From Candidatus Puniceispirillum sp. (GTDB lineage: Bacteria > Pseudomonadota > Alphaproteobacteria > Puniceispirillales > Puniceispirillaceae), in NCBI GenBank assembly GCA_028383305.1, contig JAOEVD010000002.1, positions 100,341 through 164,340 on the forward strand: 64,000 bases of DNA, read 5' to 3'. Within the stretch, counting starts at the first letter, position 1. Each line of letters starts with the position of its first letter. The translations under genes were made by a program, and so were the position numbers. Positions 1 to 10,840 of this stretch are shown one piece after another. The notes below the pieces were generated by a model, which saw only the letters and a list, made by a program, of their open reading frames with translations, did no database searches and had not been told where the DNA came from.

Positions 1-7
1 GCTGGAA

Positions 8-604
8 TTGGGGGCTGATATCGTTATTTATTCAACCACCAAACATATTGACGGTCAGGGTCGGTTGCTTGGTGGTGCGGTTCTTGGCAAGGCCAACTTT
101 GTCGAAGATGTGTTTTTACCTTTTTACCGCCAAAGCGGTGCTGCCATCAGCGCCTTTAATGCTTGGGTGATGCTGAAATCACTTGAAACATTGCCGCTTC
201 GGGTTGCCGCACAAACTGAAAATGCGGCGCATGTGGTGGCATTTCTGCATAATCATCCAAAGGTGAAATCAATCAGCTATCCGGGTCATGAAAGCCATCC
301 GCAACATGATCTTGCGAAACGGCAAATGAGTGGTTATGGCAATATGCTTGCCTTTGAGATTGATGGAGATCAGGCGGCGGCCTTTCGTTTTTTAAATGCG
401 CTTGCGCTGATCGACATCTCGAATAATCTTGGCGATTCAAAATCACTTGCCTGTCACCCTTTCACCACAACGCATGCCAATTTAAGCGATGCTGACAGGG
501 CCAGCCTGAATATCACACCATCACATATAAGGCTGTCTGTTGGTTTAGAAGATAAAATCGATTTGATTGCCGACCTTGAGTCGGCCTTGGCGGGGTTGGG
601 GTAA
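8..604 (+). CDS. metZ: O-succinylhomoserine sulfhydrylase / cystathionine gamma-synthase family, C-terminal part (5' truncated by window edge)
   Basis: Cys/Met PLP-enzyme motif STTKHIDGQGRLLGGAV (PLP lysine) and C-terminal SLG..SLACHPFTTTHA..LRLSVGLED; reading frame open to window edge. Confidence 0.85.
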   Translation: MGADIVIYSTTKHIDGQGRLLGGAVLGKANFVEDVFLPFYRQSGAAISAFNAWVMLKSLETLPLRVAAQTENAAHVVAFLHNHPKVKSISYPGHESHPQHDLAKRQMSGYGNMLAFEIDGDQAAAFRFLNALALIDISNNLGDSKSLACHPFTTTHANLSDADRASLNITPSHIRLSVGLEDKIDLIADLESALAGLG

Positions 605-727
605 AACGGATCACAGCAGCCGCGGCGGTCTGCCATGATATTTTCGTCTTATGCATTCCGAAATTGACCTGACTTATTATGGCCGCTAACTTTTCAAACA
701 TAAGGTGAGAGGGCGACCATAGTTCGC

Positions 728-1023
728 ATGCAAAATAATAAAACCTATATCGCCGCCGGACTGGTTCTTTTTAGTCTGATAGGGGCGTGTGCGCCAACAA
801 ATTCAAAACCCGCCATTTCATCCAAAATGGGACCTACCTTAGCCGCTTTATCCTAAAGCTGGAAAACCAATTATGCGGCGGTACTGGCATCGCCAATTGA
901 GGTTCAGCAAAAGCAAATGCCGCCTGTGTCGAGCGTCAATTTGATCGCGCCTTTATGACGTCACTTTCATTTGAGAATGATCAGGCAACAGCGGTTTTTA
1001 GTTGTCGCGGTGCCGATCTTTAA
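728..1023 (+). pseudogene. decayed small lipoprotein gene
   Basis: MQNNKTYIAAGLVLFSLIGACAPTNSK (signal peptide with lipobox) runs into TAA after 42 codons; protein-like sequence continues in another frame (SAKANAACVERQFDRAFMTSLSFENDQATAVFSCRGADL*). Confidence 0.4.
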
Positions 1024-1200
1024 TCTGCCATCGGTTCTTTAGCGATTTCCCCATATGACCATGCTGTCTTTGCCTTGTGATGATGAAGATGGCTGCTTAT
1101 ATTATGGATGCTGCGTAAAAAGCTGCGATTCGCTATAGGCTTGGCTTTTCGTCAGCACTAAACTGACTTTTCTGCCATTGAAAATTGAAGGATAAAACGA

Positions 1201-2454
1201 GTGAGCTTTTTTGCTGATATCCTGTCCAGCTTGTTTGATCGCAAGCTTGGCCTTGCGAGTCGCGTTGAAGATGATAACAAGCCAATTGAAGCCTTATGTC
1301 AGGCATTATTATCAAGCCGCGGTGATGTGTCAGGCATGTCGCTTGCACAATTGATTCTTGATCGCTATGCCGATCTTGATGACGCCGGCAAGCTGGCTTG
1401 GTTTTCACTTTTGGCAAATGACATGGATGTTCCTGCCGAGGTTGCAATTGCGGCAATCAAGTCCTATCAGGACGCGCCATCCGCCAAAAACTATGAAGCG
1501 ATGACGGCGGCGGTTGAGCCCGCCCGATTGCAATTGATCCGACGGTTGAACCAAACACATGATGCCACTACCAAATTGGTGGCAATGCGCGAAGATTTGA
1601 TTCGGTTTCTTTCTGAGCACCCCAATCTTGGCAAGTTGAATGTTGATTTTAAACATTTGTTTGCATCTTGGTTTAACCGCGGATTTCTTGTTTTACGGCC
1701 AATCAATTGGTCAAGTCCGGCGCATATTCTGGAAAAGATCATCACTTATGAATCGGTTCACGAGATTGAAAATTGGGATGATTTGCGTCGCCGGTTACAG
1801 CCTGAAGATCGCCGCTGTTTCGCATTTTTCCATCCGGCAATGCCTGATGAACCGCTGATCTTTGTCGAGGTGGCGTTGACCAAAGGAACGCCAAATTCGA
1901 TTCAAAGTGTTCTTCTTGAAAACCGTGATGCGATGGCGGCTGAAAAGGCTGATACGGCAGCCTTTTATTCAATTTCGAATTGTCAGGCGGGTCTTGCTGG
2001 CATTTCCTTTGGCAATTCATTGATCAAAACTGTGGTTCAGCATTTGCTGCGTGAATTGCCCCAAATCCGAAATTTCGTCACCTTATCGCCAATTCCTGGG
2101 CTGGTAAAATGGCTTCGTGAAACTGGCAATTTTGATGCTGATGCCACGGTTGAAACCCATAGGCAATTGGCCGCGCATTATCTGCTGAATACCAAGCATC
2201 ATAATGGCCAGCCGCGTGATCCGGTGGCGCGGTTCCATTTGAATAACGGGGCGCTTGTTGGCGCGGTTCATGCTAATGCTGACAAGTCGAAAAATGGCAT
2301 GGCGCAATCTTGTGGCGTCATGGTAAATTATCGCTATGATCTGCCCCGGATCAGTGAAAATCATGAAGCTTTTGCCAATCAACAAACAGTGATTGCCGAA
2401 AAATCGGTAAAAACGCTGGCTGCTGAAATTGAAATTACTGACCGCGCTACATAG
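1201..2454 (+). CDS. malonyl-CoA decarboxylase
   Basis: Full-length MCD-like protein (HPAMPDEPLIFVEVAL, FVTLSPIPGLVKWL); GTG start; adjacent to malonyl-CoA synthetase. Confidence 0.9.
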   Translation: MSFFADILSSLFDRKLGLASRVEDDNKPIEALCQALLSSRGDVSGMSLAQLILDRYADLDDAGKLAWFSLLANDMDVPAEVAIAAIKSYQDAPSAKNYEAMTAAVEPARLQLIRRLNQTHDATTKLVAMREDLIRFLSEHPNLGKLNVDFKHLFASWFNRGFLVLRPINWSSPAHILEKIITYESVHEIENWDDLRRRLQPEDRRCFAFFHPAMPDEPLIFVEVALTKGTPNSIQSVLLENRDAMAAEKADTAAFYSISNCQAGLAGISFGNSLIKTVVQHLLRELPQIRNFVTLSPIPGLVKWLRETGNFDADATVETHRQLAAHYLLNTKHHNGQPRDPVARFHLNNGALVGAVHANADKSKNGMAQSCGVMVNYRYDLPRISENHEAFANQQTVIAEKSVKTLAAEIEITDRAT

Positions 2455-2493
2455 CGGTTTGATGTTGACGTTATTTTATCGTAGGGAATTTCC

Positions 2494-4002
2494 ATGTCGA
2501 ATTTACTGTATGACCGCTTGTTTGGGAGCCATCAGGGTGAACAAAAGCCGTTTTTGATTTTTGCCGATGGGTCACAGCAATCCTATGACAGTTTTTTGCG
2601 GCAAACAGCACGCTTTGCGAATGTAATCCAGTCAATCGGGCTTGATGTTGGTGACCGGCTGGCAGCGCAGATTGAAAAATCTGCCGAAGCGCTGGCGCTT
2701 TATGCTGCCTGTGTTAAATCAGGGGTTATTTTCCTGCCGTTGAATACAGCCTATACGCCAGCCGAAGTTTCCTATTTTGTTGGCGATTCAGGTGCCAAGC
2801 TTGTCGTTGCTGATCAGTATTTTGACCTTGCGGCGGTGGCAAGCGAGCATGGCGCGGTTCTTGAACGGCTGAATGCCGATGGCAGCGGCAGTTTTGCCGA
2901 TCGTGCGGCAACCGCAAGCGATATATTTGCCACTGTGCCTCGCGGTGCCGACGATCTGGCGGCTTTTCTATACACATCAGGGACAACCGGCCGGTCAAAA
3001 GGCGCGATGCTGACGCAAAACAACCTTTTGTCAAATGCCGAAACCTTGATTGGCGAATGGCGGTTTGATGCGAATGATGTGCTTCTTCATGCGCTGCCGA
3101 TTTTCCACACACATGGTTTGTTTGTGGCAACGAATATTATCCTTCTGGCCAAGGCAAGCATGATCTTCTTGCCGAAATTTTCGGCTGATATGGTGATTGA
3201 TGCGCTCCCAAAGGCAAGCTCGATGATGGGCGTTCCAACCTTCTATACACGGCTTCTTGATGATCCGCGGCTGACGCCTGATCTAACCCGCCATATGCGG
3301 CTTTTCATTTCGGGAAGTGCGCCTTTGCTCGCTGAAACCCATATTCAATTTGAAAGCCGGACAGGGCACCGTATTCTTGAGCGCTATGGCATGACCGAAA
3401 CCAATATGAACACATCCAACCCCTATGATGGCGAACGTCGCGCCGGTACGGTTGGCATGGCGCTTCCGGGTGTCGATATGAAAATCACCAATCCGGATAA
3501 TGGTGAAGCACTTGCCGATGGTGAGATTGGCCAGATCGAGGTGCGCGGGCCAAATGTGTTTGTTGGTTATTGGAACATGCCCGAAAAAACCCGCGAAGAA
3601 CTGCGTGAAGATGGATTTTTCATTACCGGCGACCTTGGCCGAATTGACGAGTATGGCTATTTACAGATTGTTGGCCGTAACAAGGATCTAATCATTTCGG
3701 GTGGCTATAATATCTATCCAAAGGAAATCGAGCTGGTTCTCGATGAACAGCCGGGTGTTTTGGAAAGTGCCGTTATTGGCGCGCCGCATCCTGATTTTGG
3801 TGAAAGCGTGATCGGCATTCTGGTTGCCGATAGTGGCCAGTCGGTCGATCTTGACGCGATTGAGGCCGATCTTGGCAAAACACTTGCCCGATTCAAACAG
3901 CCCCGTAAATTGGTTATGGTTGAATCGCTGCCACGCAATACGATGGGCAAGGTGCAGAAAAATATCCTTCGTGATGAATTTGGCTCAACCTTTCAGGGCT
4001 GA
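2494..4002 (+). CDS. malonyl-CoA synthetase (MatB-like AMP-dependent acyl-CoA ligase)
   Basis: AMP-binding motif LYTSGTTGRSKGAM, YGMTETNMNTSNPYDGERRAGTVG, GRNKDLIISGGYNIYPKEIE; follows malonyl-CoA decarboxylase. Confidence 0.88.
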   Translation: MSNLLYDRLFGSHQGEQKPFLIFADGSQQSYDSFLRQTARFANVIQSIGLDVGDRLAAQIEKSAEALALYAACVKSGVIFLPLNTAYTPAEVSYFVGDSGAKLVVADQYFDLAAVASEHGAVLERLNADGSGSFADRAATASDIFATVPRGADDLAAFLYTSGTTGRSKGAMLTQNNLLSNAETLIGEWRFDANDVLLHALPIFHTHGLFVATNIILLAKASMIFLPKFSADMVIDALPKASSMMGVPTFYTRLLDDPRLTPDLTRHMRLFISGSAPLLAETHIQFESRTGHRILERYGMTETNMNTSNPYDGERRAGTVGMALPGVDMKITNPDNGEALADGEIGQIEVRGPNVFVGYWNMPEKTREELREDGFFITGDLGRIDEYGYLQIVGRNKDLIISGGYNIYPKEIELVLDEQPGVLESAVIGAPHPDFGESVIGILVADSGQSVDLDAIEADLGKTLARFKQPRKLVMVESLPRNTMGKVQKNILRDEFGSTFQG

Positions 4003-4009
4003 GCCAAAT
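3978..4009. repeat. 10-bp perfect inverted repeat ATTTGGCTCA/TGAGCCAAAT spanning the stop codon of the acyl-CoA ligase (possible terminator stem)
   Basis: Directly read; loop about 12 nt; no strong T-tract. Confidence 0.4.
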
Positions 4010-4041
4010 CACCATTGCGGTTATGTCAGGATAGGCCGCGC

Positions 4042-4470
4042 TTAGCCGGTTTCGGCAACTAGACCAGCCGCAGCGATACCCGCAAGGGCGGCGGCTTCGT
4101 CATTATCTGATGTATCCCCCGAAATGCCAATTGCACCGAGCAAATTGCCATCGGCATCACGAATCAAGACACCGCCCGGGACAGGAACAAATTCGCCATC
4201 GGCAAGCCCGTTCATGGCTTGTATGAAATAGGCTTGCTGTTCGGCGCGCGCCATCAATGCGCGGGTGCCCAAGCCAAGCTTGATTGCGGCATTTGCCTTG
4301 CCTTGTGCAATACGCCACCGCATTTGGCTGACGCCTTCTTCTGACAGGCAGGCAACAAGCGATGTGCGTGGATCCATAATGATAACACTAATAGGTTTTA
4401 GACCGAGTTTGCGCGCTTTGGCAAGGGCGGCTTCGGAGATGATACGGGCTTGATCCAAAGTAACTGACAT
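4042..4470 (-). CDS. GlcG/HbpS-like heme-binding family protein (DUF336)
   Basis: MSVTLDQARIISEAALAKARKLGLKPISVIIMD...GGVLIRDADGNLLGAIGISGDTSDNDEAAA. Confidence 0.85.
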   Translation of the reverse strand: MSVTLDQARIISEAALAKARKLGLKPISVIIMDPRTSLVACLSEEGVSQMRWRIAQGKANAAIKLGLGTRALMARAEQQAYFIQAMNGLADGEFVPVPGGVLIRDADGNLLGAIGISGDTSDNDEAAALAGIAAAGLVAETG

Positions 4471-4623
4471 TGGGAATTCCTTTAAAATTAAGAGGCCTAA
4501 AAAGAGAGGGCTAGTCTGTATCTAGGCCGGACGCAGTTTGACTGAGGGAAGCCTGTCCCTCTATTCATTATCTGTTCTAACGCTGTTGCCAATTCGGGGC
4601 AAGGCTATCTGGTCACATCTCGA

Positions 4624-5964
4624 TCAACGCGCCAGCATGGCAATGGTTTTTTCGCGCAGTTTATAGGCTGTTGACGTTGTTTCAATTTCAACATCATCAA
4701 GCGTAATGGGCTGATCTTTTTTGACTGGTCGCACCAGCTTGACGTGATTGGCAAGCCCCAAGGGCAAATAACGATTGGCGACTGACATCGCCGCAGGCCG
4801 CACCCCGCCATAGATGGTAAAGCCACCTTCACCATCAAGCATGCTTCCAGCGCCAAGATCGGCTTTGGCAATGGCTGGCACATCAGCATTGAAACAGGTA
4901 GCAGCACCAGTCGGCTCGCCGCGAAGCCCAACCGAGGCAACCGACATGCCAAGTTCTAGCCCGATCAAATGCCATTTTTTATAGAGGCTCATATAGCGGC
5001 CTGTTGTGTCGGTAATGACTTTATATTCTTCAAAGCAATTGCGCACATAATCATTATCGGCTTCGATGGCGACCCAAACGCCTTTGCGGATATCATGCGG
5101 AATTTCGTCACCATCGGCCGTCAGGCATGAGATCACCTCGACAAGACCTTCAGATTCCAAAACCCCGCCAACCGATTTTGGCCGCATCAGATTTGCAATA
5201 TCATCAACACCGCCTGGTGGGAAAGCCAGCCCGTTTTGCGGAACGCCAAGGCCGGTGGCATTGGCAATGGCTGCCGATTCAATCGCCGGTTTTGACCCAT
5301 CAAGAAATGAGTTAAACATTTTCGGATTTAACCGGCCACGTTCGGCCTGTTCGGCGGTTAGACCCCAATAATTCCAGATTGTTTCAGGTGTTGAAAACCG
5401 ATATTCGGCAAGCCATTTATGTCCGCGTCCGGCCGCCACCACCTTAAAGCCACAGGTCCGCGCCCAATCGACAAGTTCACAGGTCAGCGCTGGCTGATCG
5501 CCATAGGCCATTGAATAGATAACCCCCACCTCAATCGCTGCCTGATTGAGGCCTGCGCCACAAAAAGCATCGGCTTCAACCGTTGCATTGATAACATTTT
5601 TGCCATTTTGAAACGCGGTTATGACATGATGGACAGCGGCAACCGGATCGCCTGTACATTCAACAATCATGTCAATTGCCGGATGGCTAACAAGAGCCTG
5701 CCAATCGTCACCGACAAAACTGGTGCCGGTTTTTACCGCGTCATCAAGCGATAAGGCATTGTATTTTTCGGCTGGCCAGCCAACATAGGCAAGATTTGAG
5801 TGGGCATTTGACGGGTTAAGATCGGCAATGCCAACAATGTGAATCCCCGGAAGCCGGTTTGCCTGCGCCAAAAACATGCTGCCAAATTTACCAGCGCCAA
5901 TCATGCCAATTCGGATCGGATTTTGCTCTGCATCACGTTGTTTAAGTTTGGGAAATAAATTCAT
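4624..5964 (-). CDS. NAD(P)-dependent oxidoreductase with homoserine dehydrogenase-like N-domain and C-terminal SAF-like domain
   Basis: Rossmann IRIGMIGAGKFGSMFLAQANRLPGIHIVGIADL; C-term LPLGLANHVKLVRPVKKDQPITLDDVEI. Confidence 0.8.
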   Translation of the reverse strand: MNLFPKLKQRDAEQNPIRIGMIGAGKFGSMFLAQANRLPGIHIVGIADLNPSNAHSNLAYVGWPAEKYNALSLDDAVKTGTSFVGDDWQALVSHPAIDMIVECTGDPVAAVHHVITAFQNGKNVINATVEADAFCGAGLNQAAIEVGVIYSMAYGDQPALTCELVDWARTCGFKVVAAGRGHKWLAEYRFSTPETIWNYWGLTAEQAERGRLNPKMFNSFLDGSKPAIESAAIANATGLGVPQNGLAFPPGGVDDIANLMRPKSVGGVLESEGLVEVISCLTADGDEIPHDIRKGVWVAIEADNDYVRNCFEEYKVITDTTGRYMSLYKKWHLIGLELGMSVASVGLRGEPTGAATCFNADVPAIAKADLGAGSMLDGEGGFTIYGGVRPAAMSVANRYLPLGLANHVKLVRPVKKDQPITLDDVEIETTSTAYKLREKTIAMLAR

Positions 5965-6193
5965 GGTTTTGGCTCCGGTAATTTGTACCAAATGCGATAT
6001 CTGGCTGATGAACAGCCTTGTGGCTACGCATGTGAAATGCGCATTTGATTAGGCTATCGGCCTTGCTGCAAACCGACAACCTGATAATGGTGCAATTTCA
6101 AAAAAGCCGCGGCAAAGGCTTACATAAATCTGAACAGGGTCGTTATCATTTCGGCAAGAAGACCAAAGATAGTGAAAACAGGCGTAAACCATT

Positions 6194-6793
6194 ATGATGA
6201 TCTGCCGGACATTGCGCGCCGCCTTTATCGGGTTATGGCTTAGCGGCTGTAGCGTTGTTGTTTTCAAAGATGGCCCTGCTTGTTCGGCTGATAGCGCCTG
6301 TCCGGTTGTTGAAATGCCATCGGTTGCACCGGCTGATGCGGCACCTGCCAAAGCTGAAAACGCCGCTCCAGCGGAAGAAACCGATCAAAGTTCAGATCCA
6401 ATAGCTGATCAGGCACCAACAGAAGCTGCCACCAAACAGGTCAAAATTGATATCAAAATTGATGGCTATCTTAGCTATTTTGATTATGACAGCGCGGTTT
6501 TGAGCCAGCAAACCCTCTCAGGTCTTTTGCTTGTTGCCGATTATCTGAAATTCAATCCGGCCGTTCAGATTCTGATTGAGGGGCATTGTGATGAGCGCGG
6601 AACACGCGATTATAATATCGCGCTTGGGCACAAACGCGCTGAAGCGGTTCGCAAACAGCTTGCCCGTATGGGTGTTGACCAGCGGCGGATCATCACCAAA
6701 TCATTTGGCAAAGAACGGCCAGCCATGCGTGGTGCATCACCCGAAGCATGGGCTAAAAACCGGCGAACAATTATTAGGGTTCGCGGCGAATAG
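6194..6793 (+). CDS. peptidoglycan-associated lipoprotein (OmpA C-terminal family)
   Basis: Lipobox WLSGC; OmpA motif VQILIEGHCDERGTRDYNIALGHKRAEAVRKQL. Confidence 0.88.
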   Translation: MMICRTLRAAFIGLWLSGCSVVVFKDGPACSADSACPVVEMPSVAPADAAPAKAENAAPAEETDQSSDPIADQAPTEAATKQVKIDIKIDGYLSYFDYDSAVLSQQTLSGLLLVADYLKFNPAVQILIEGHCDERGTRDYNIALGHKRAEAVRKQLARMGVDQRRIITKSFGKERPAMRGASPEAWAKNRRTIIRVRGE

Positions 6794-6963
6794 GCAGTGA
6801 TTACGACTGTTTTACCCGATTGAAACCTTGCTGTTATGATTGTTTCTTGCCAGTCTTTGGCAATGAAACCATGCCTCTGTTATCTCCAGCGTCTATCTTC
6901 AGCATTGATCATCAGCGCGGTCAGCCAAAACCGCCCCGAAATCGGCAAAGCAGGACTATGATC

Positions 6964-7698
6964 ATGACTGATCCAAATTTGCTGATCATGGTTGGCGTGG
7001 TTTTTTGCCTTGCCGGTTTTGTCAAAGGCATAGTCGGGCTTGGTTTGCCAACGGTAAGCCTTGGTCTTTTGTCAATCATTGTCGATTTGCCAACTGCAAT
7101 GGCGCTTTTGGTGATGCCATCTTTGGCAACCAATGTCTGGCAGGCATTGGCTGGCGGTCAGATTGGCATGCTGTGGCGGCGACTTTGGCGGTTTTTGCTG
7201 ATGGCAGTGGTGATGGTTCATCTCGGTGCCCAGCTTTCAACCCTTGTTGAGACACAATTTTTGCATCGCTGTCTTGGGGCGCTTTTGCTGCTTTATGCGA
7301 TATCTGGCCTGATTACAAAACCGCCGCAATTATCACCGCGCCTTGAGATAATTCTGGGGCCGGTTTGTGGGGCGGCAAACGGGCTATTGACCGGATTGAC
7401 CGGAACATTGTTTGTGCCTGGAGTGATGTTTTTGCAATCAATTGGCCTGCCGCGTGATGCGCTTGTGCAGGCGATGGGCATGTTATTTGCCGCCTCGACA
7501 GCTTCATTGGGATTGGCGCTATACCGGCATGATTTGATGCCTTTATCGCTTGGCATCCTATCGGCGACGGCGTTAATGCCAGCGCTAATTGGCATGCAGA
7601 TCGGTCTTGGGCTTCGCCAACACCTGTCACAAGATTTGTTTCGGCAATTATTTTTAATCGCGCTTGGGGGGCTAGGCGGCTATATTTTAATCGTGTGA
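6964..7698 (+). CDS. TauE/SafE family sulfite exporter-like permease
   Basis: Multi-TM protein FVKGIVGLGLPTVSLGLL...GLLTGLTGTLFVPGVMFLQSIGL; start placed at MTDPN. Confidence 0.85.
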   Translation: MTDPNLLIMVGVVFCLAGFVKGIVGLGLPTVSLGLLSIIVDLPTAMALLVMPSLATNVWQALAGGQIGMLWRRLWRFLLMAVVMVHLGAQLSTLVETQFLHRCLGALLLLYAISGLITKPPQLSPRLEIILGPVCGAANGLLTGLTGTLFVPGVMFLQSIGLPRDALVQAMGMLFAASTASLGLALYRHDLMPLSLGILSATALMPALIGMQIGLGLRQHLSQDLFRQLFLIALGGLGGYILIV

Positions 7699-7820
7699 TT
7701 GGACTTGTCGATTTGGACTTGCTGATTTGGATTTCCGGGCTTGGCTTTTGCCCGTTCAGTCATGCCCGCAAGTCGCAATTTCGGCGTTTGTCATTTTGTA
7801 TTTTTTAAAAGGGTCTAACA

Positions 7821-9356
7821 ATGTCTCACGTCATGATTCCGATTGATAATTTTTTCCGGTCGGCGGCACGATGGCCAGATCGGATTGCCGTTGAAATCAA
7901 TGATGGGGCGGATCAGCGCAAAATCACCTATGGTGATCTTGCCGATTCTGTCAATGCGCTGGCAAATGCACTTCAGACCATTGATCCTGCGCCGCAAAGC
8001 TGTGTTGGCATTTGCGCCTATAATAGTTTTGAGCATCTTCTTGGCTGGCTTGCAACCTATGCTGCTGGCAAAATATGGGTGCCGTTAAATCCGCGTAATG
8101 GCCGTGACGAGCTGGATCGAATCATTGATTTAACCGCGCCAAGCATTGTGATTTTCGATGCTGATTGTGATGAAAAATTCGGTGCCGTGGCGGGTCATCT
8201 TCTGGCCGGAAAAAATGCTGAGACGGCAGCCCGCGCCAATAGCCAGATGGCGGTGTTACTGGCGGCTAATGTGGGCAAGATGCCAAAGCGTCACCTGGCT
8301 GATAGCGACGATCTGCAAGCGATAAAATTCACTGGCGGGTCGTCTGGTGTGCCAAAAGGTGTGATGCAAAGCTATCGGGTTTTTAATAGCTGTATTGCGT
8401 CGATGATTGCCGCATTCGGGTTTGACGCCAAGGATCGTCATCTATTGGCAGCGCCAATGACACATGGTGCCAATACGATGATTTTGCCGATCTTCGCCGT
8501 TGGCGGCACGCAGCTATTTATGGGTCAACCAAGTCCTGCGGCAATTCTGGATGCGATTGAAACAATGCAAGCGACAACAATTTTTGTGCCGCCAACACTT
8601 TGTTATATGATGCTCGAAGATGACCGGATCAATGATATCGACCTATCAACACTTCGCCATTTCATTATTGGTGGCGCAACCATCCGGCCTGATGTTGTTG
8701 CGCGTGCCATGCCGATTTTCAATCATGCGATGGAAACCTGTTTTGGACAAACCGAAGTGCCGCAAATTGCCATTTGCATGCGTTCCAAGGATTGGCAGGA
8801 TCCGGCAAATCACGCGTCAACTGGCCTTGCCACCTGCATGACCGATATCGGCATCATGGATGCAAGCGGCACGCTTTTACCAGCGGGTGAAGAAGGTGAA
8901 TTGGTGCTTGCCGGTGATCTGGTGATGAAGGGCTATTATAAAATGCCCGAAAAAACCAGAGAGACGATCATCGATGGTTGGCTTCATACAGGTGACATTG
9001 GCTATATTGATGATCGTGGTTTTGTCTTTATTAAAGACCGGATTCGCGATGTTGTTGTCACTGGTGGATTCAATGTCTATCCAAATGATGTTGAAGCGGT
9101 TTTAGGCCAGCATCCTGATGTTGTTGAATGTGTTGTCTTTGGCCTTGCTGATGATAAATGGGGCGAAGCGGTTCATGCCGCGGTCGAGCTGTCAAAGCAG
9201 GCCAGTATTGACGAGGCGGGTTTGATTGCCTTTGTCAAATCACGGCTTGACTCGGTCAAGGCACCAAAGCGGATTTACATCACCGATGCACTGCCGCGAA
9301 GTCCGGTTGGCAAGGTGCTTCGCCGTGAAGCCAAGCTGGTGTTTGCCGATCATTAA
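7821..9356 (+). CDS. AMP-dependent acyl-CoA synthetase/ligase
   Basis: FTGGSSGVPKGVMQSYR, GWLHTGDIGYIDDRGFVFIKDRIRDVVVTGGFNVYPNDVE, SPVGKVLRRE. Confidence 0.88.
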   Translation: MSHVMIPIDNFFRSAARWPDRIAVEINDGADQRKITYGDLADSVNALANALQTIDPAPQSCVGICAYNSFEHLLGWLATYAAGKIWVPLNPRNGRDELDRIIDLTAPSIVIFDADCDEKFGAVAGHLLAGKNAETAARANSQMAVLLAANVGKMPKRHLADSDDLQAIKFTGGSSGVPKGVMQSYRVFNSCIASMIAAFGFDAKDRHLLAAPMTHGANTMILPIFAVGGTQLFMGQPSPAAILDAIETMQATTIFVPPTLCYMMLEDDRINDIDLSTLRHFIIGGATIRPDVVARAMPIFNHAMETCFGQTEVPQIAICMRSKDWQDPANHASTGLATCMTDIGIMDASGTLLPAGEEGELVLAGDLVMKGYYKMPEKTRETIIDGWLHTGDIGYIDDRGFVFIKDRIRDVVVTGGFNVYPNDVEAVLGQHPDVVECVVFGLADDKWGEAVHAAVELSKQASIDEAGLIAFVKSRLDSVKAPKRIYITDALPRSPVGKVLRREAKLVFADH

Positions 9357-9366
9357 GGCCATTTTC

Positions 9367-10584
9367 CTATTCGGCAGCGGCGTTATCAAGCCGTTGATCG
9401 CTTTGCTGTTGCGGCAGAATAATCGCTGCCAGAACAATCAAAATGGCAACAACGCTCATCAAGCTGAACAGGGTTGTCATGGTAAATCCAGCTTGTAGGA
9501 TCAATCCGCAAACTGGCAAAACGCTGGCACCAATTGAAAGATTCAGCAAAAATTTCACACTGAAAACACGCCCGCGCCACGCATCGGGGACATAGCGCGA
9601 CAATATTGCATCCGTGATCGGAATTTGGCCGAAAACAAAACTCATTGCCAAAAGCATCGCTACAAACAGCGCCAGATCATTAAATTGCGCTGCAAGATAG
9701 ATGAATAAAACCTGCCCAACAGCCATGACAAATAAAACGTTTTTCGCCGAATAGCGGTCAATCAACCAGCCAACGGCAATTTGTGAAAATGACGCAATCG
9801 CATAAACGATTGATGCCAAAAGCCCGGTAATGGCAACCGATGTTGAAATATTGGTCATTGAAATTTCAAAATATCGCGGCACGACAAAGGTCATTGCGCC
9901 AAAGATAAAGCCGCCACTTGCTGTTGATAATGCCAGTGCCGCCAAGGCGCGTTTCCAGTTTGGCGCAAAGGAATCAGCCGCGCTGATTCGCGGCGTTGCC
10001 GGTCCATCTTTATCAATCTTCAGTGATTTGGCAAACGCCACGCCATAGGCGAAGCAAAATAATCCAGGCAGGATAAAACATATCCGCCAATCGCCAACGG
10101 TCAGCAATAATCCGGTAATTAATGGCGCGGCGGCAACCCCCATATTGCCAAACACGCCATTCACCCCAAGTCGATAACCAATCTTTTTATTGCTTTTGAC
10201 AAGCATTGCAATGCCAACAGGGTGATAGATCGCGGCAAAAACACCAATCACGCCAATGGCAGCGGCAAGGTGATAGATATTTTGTGACAGCCCGGCCAAA
10301 ATGGCGCCAAGGCCAATACCGAAATGAAAGATCACCATCAATAATGAGCGCGAGAACCGGTCGGCAAGCTGGGCGGCAATTGGCGCCATGCCGCCAAACA
10401 GTAAAAAGCCAACTGCGCCGTAAACGATGATTTCATCATAGCTAAACCCGAAATGACGACCGGCATCATAGGCGGCCTTGGCAAAAATAAGCATGATAAA
10501 ATGATCGAGAAAATGGCTGATATTGATATAGATATCATCCACAGACTTGGCACGGAACGGGCGGGTTAAACTGTCAATCATCAT
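9367..10584 (-). CDS. MFS transporter
   Basis: About 12 predicted TM segments, AQLADRFSRSLLM loop motif. Confidence 0.85.
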   Translation of the reverse strand: MMIDSLTRPFRAKSVDDIYINISHFLDHFIMLIFAKAAYDAGRHFGFSYDEIIVYGAVGFLLFGGMAPIAAQLADRFSRSLLMVIFHFGIGLGAILAGLSQNIYHLAAAIGVIGVFAAIYHPVGIAMLVKSNKKIGYRLGVNGVFGNMGVAAAPLITGLLLTVGDWRICFILPGLFCFAYGVAFAKSLKIDKDGPATPRISAADSFAPNWKRALAALALSTASGGFIFGAMTFVVPRYFEISMTNISTSVAITGLLASIVYAIASFSQIAVGWLIDRYSAKNVLFVMAVGQVLFIYLAAQFNDLALFVAMLLAMSFVFGQIPITDAILSRYVPDAWRGRVFSVKFLLNLSIGASVLPVCGLILQAGFTMTTLFSLMSVVAILIVLAAIILPQQQSDQRLDNAAAE

Positions 10585-10840
10585 AGGCGTCCTGTTTTAT
10601 GGAGCTGATGCAGCGCCAAAACATAAAAAATAAAACAAATAGCTCTCGTTATGAAGCTTGGCCTTACTTTTGACGCGGTGCAAGCCTCTTGATTGATGAT
10701 TGATAATGGCCTGATAAAATTGATGCTTGGCTTTGTTGGCGTGTTTTTCCCAGTCACGATGCGGGTTTTCATGGTAATTGCCGCCGCAGTACGGCTAAAG
10801 TGAGATCGTTAGAATGATATGAGTGATGACAGGATGAACC

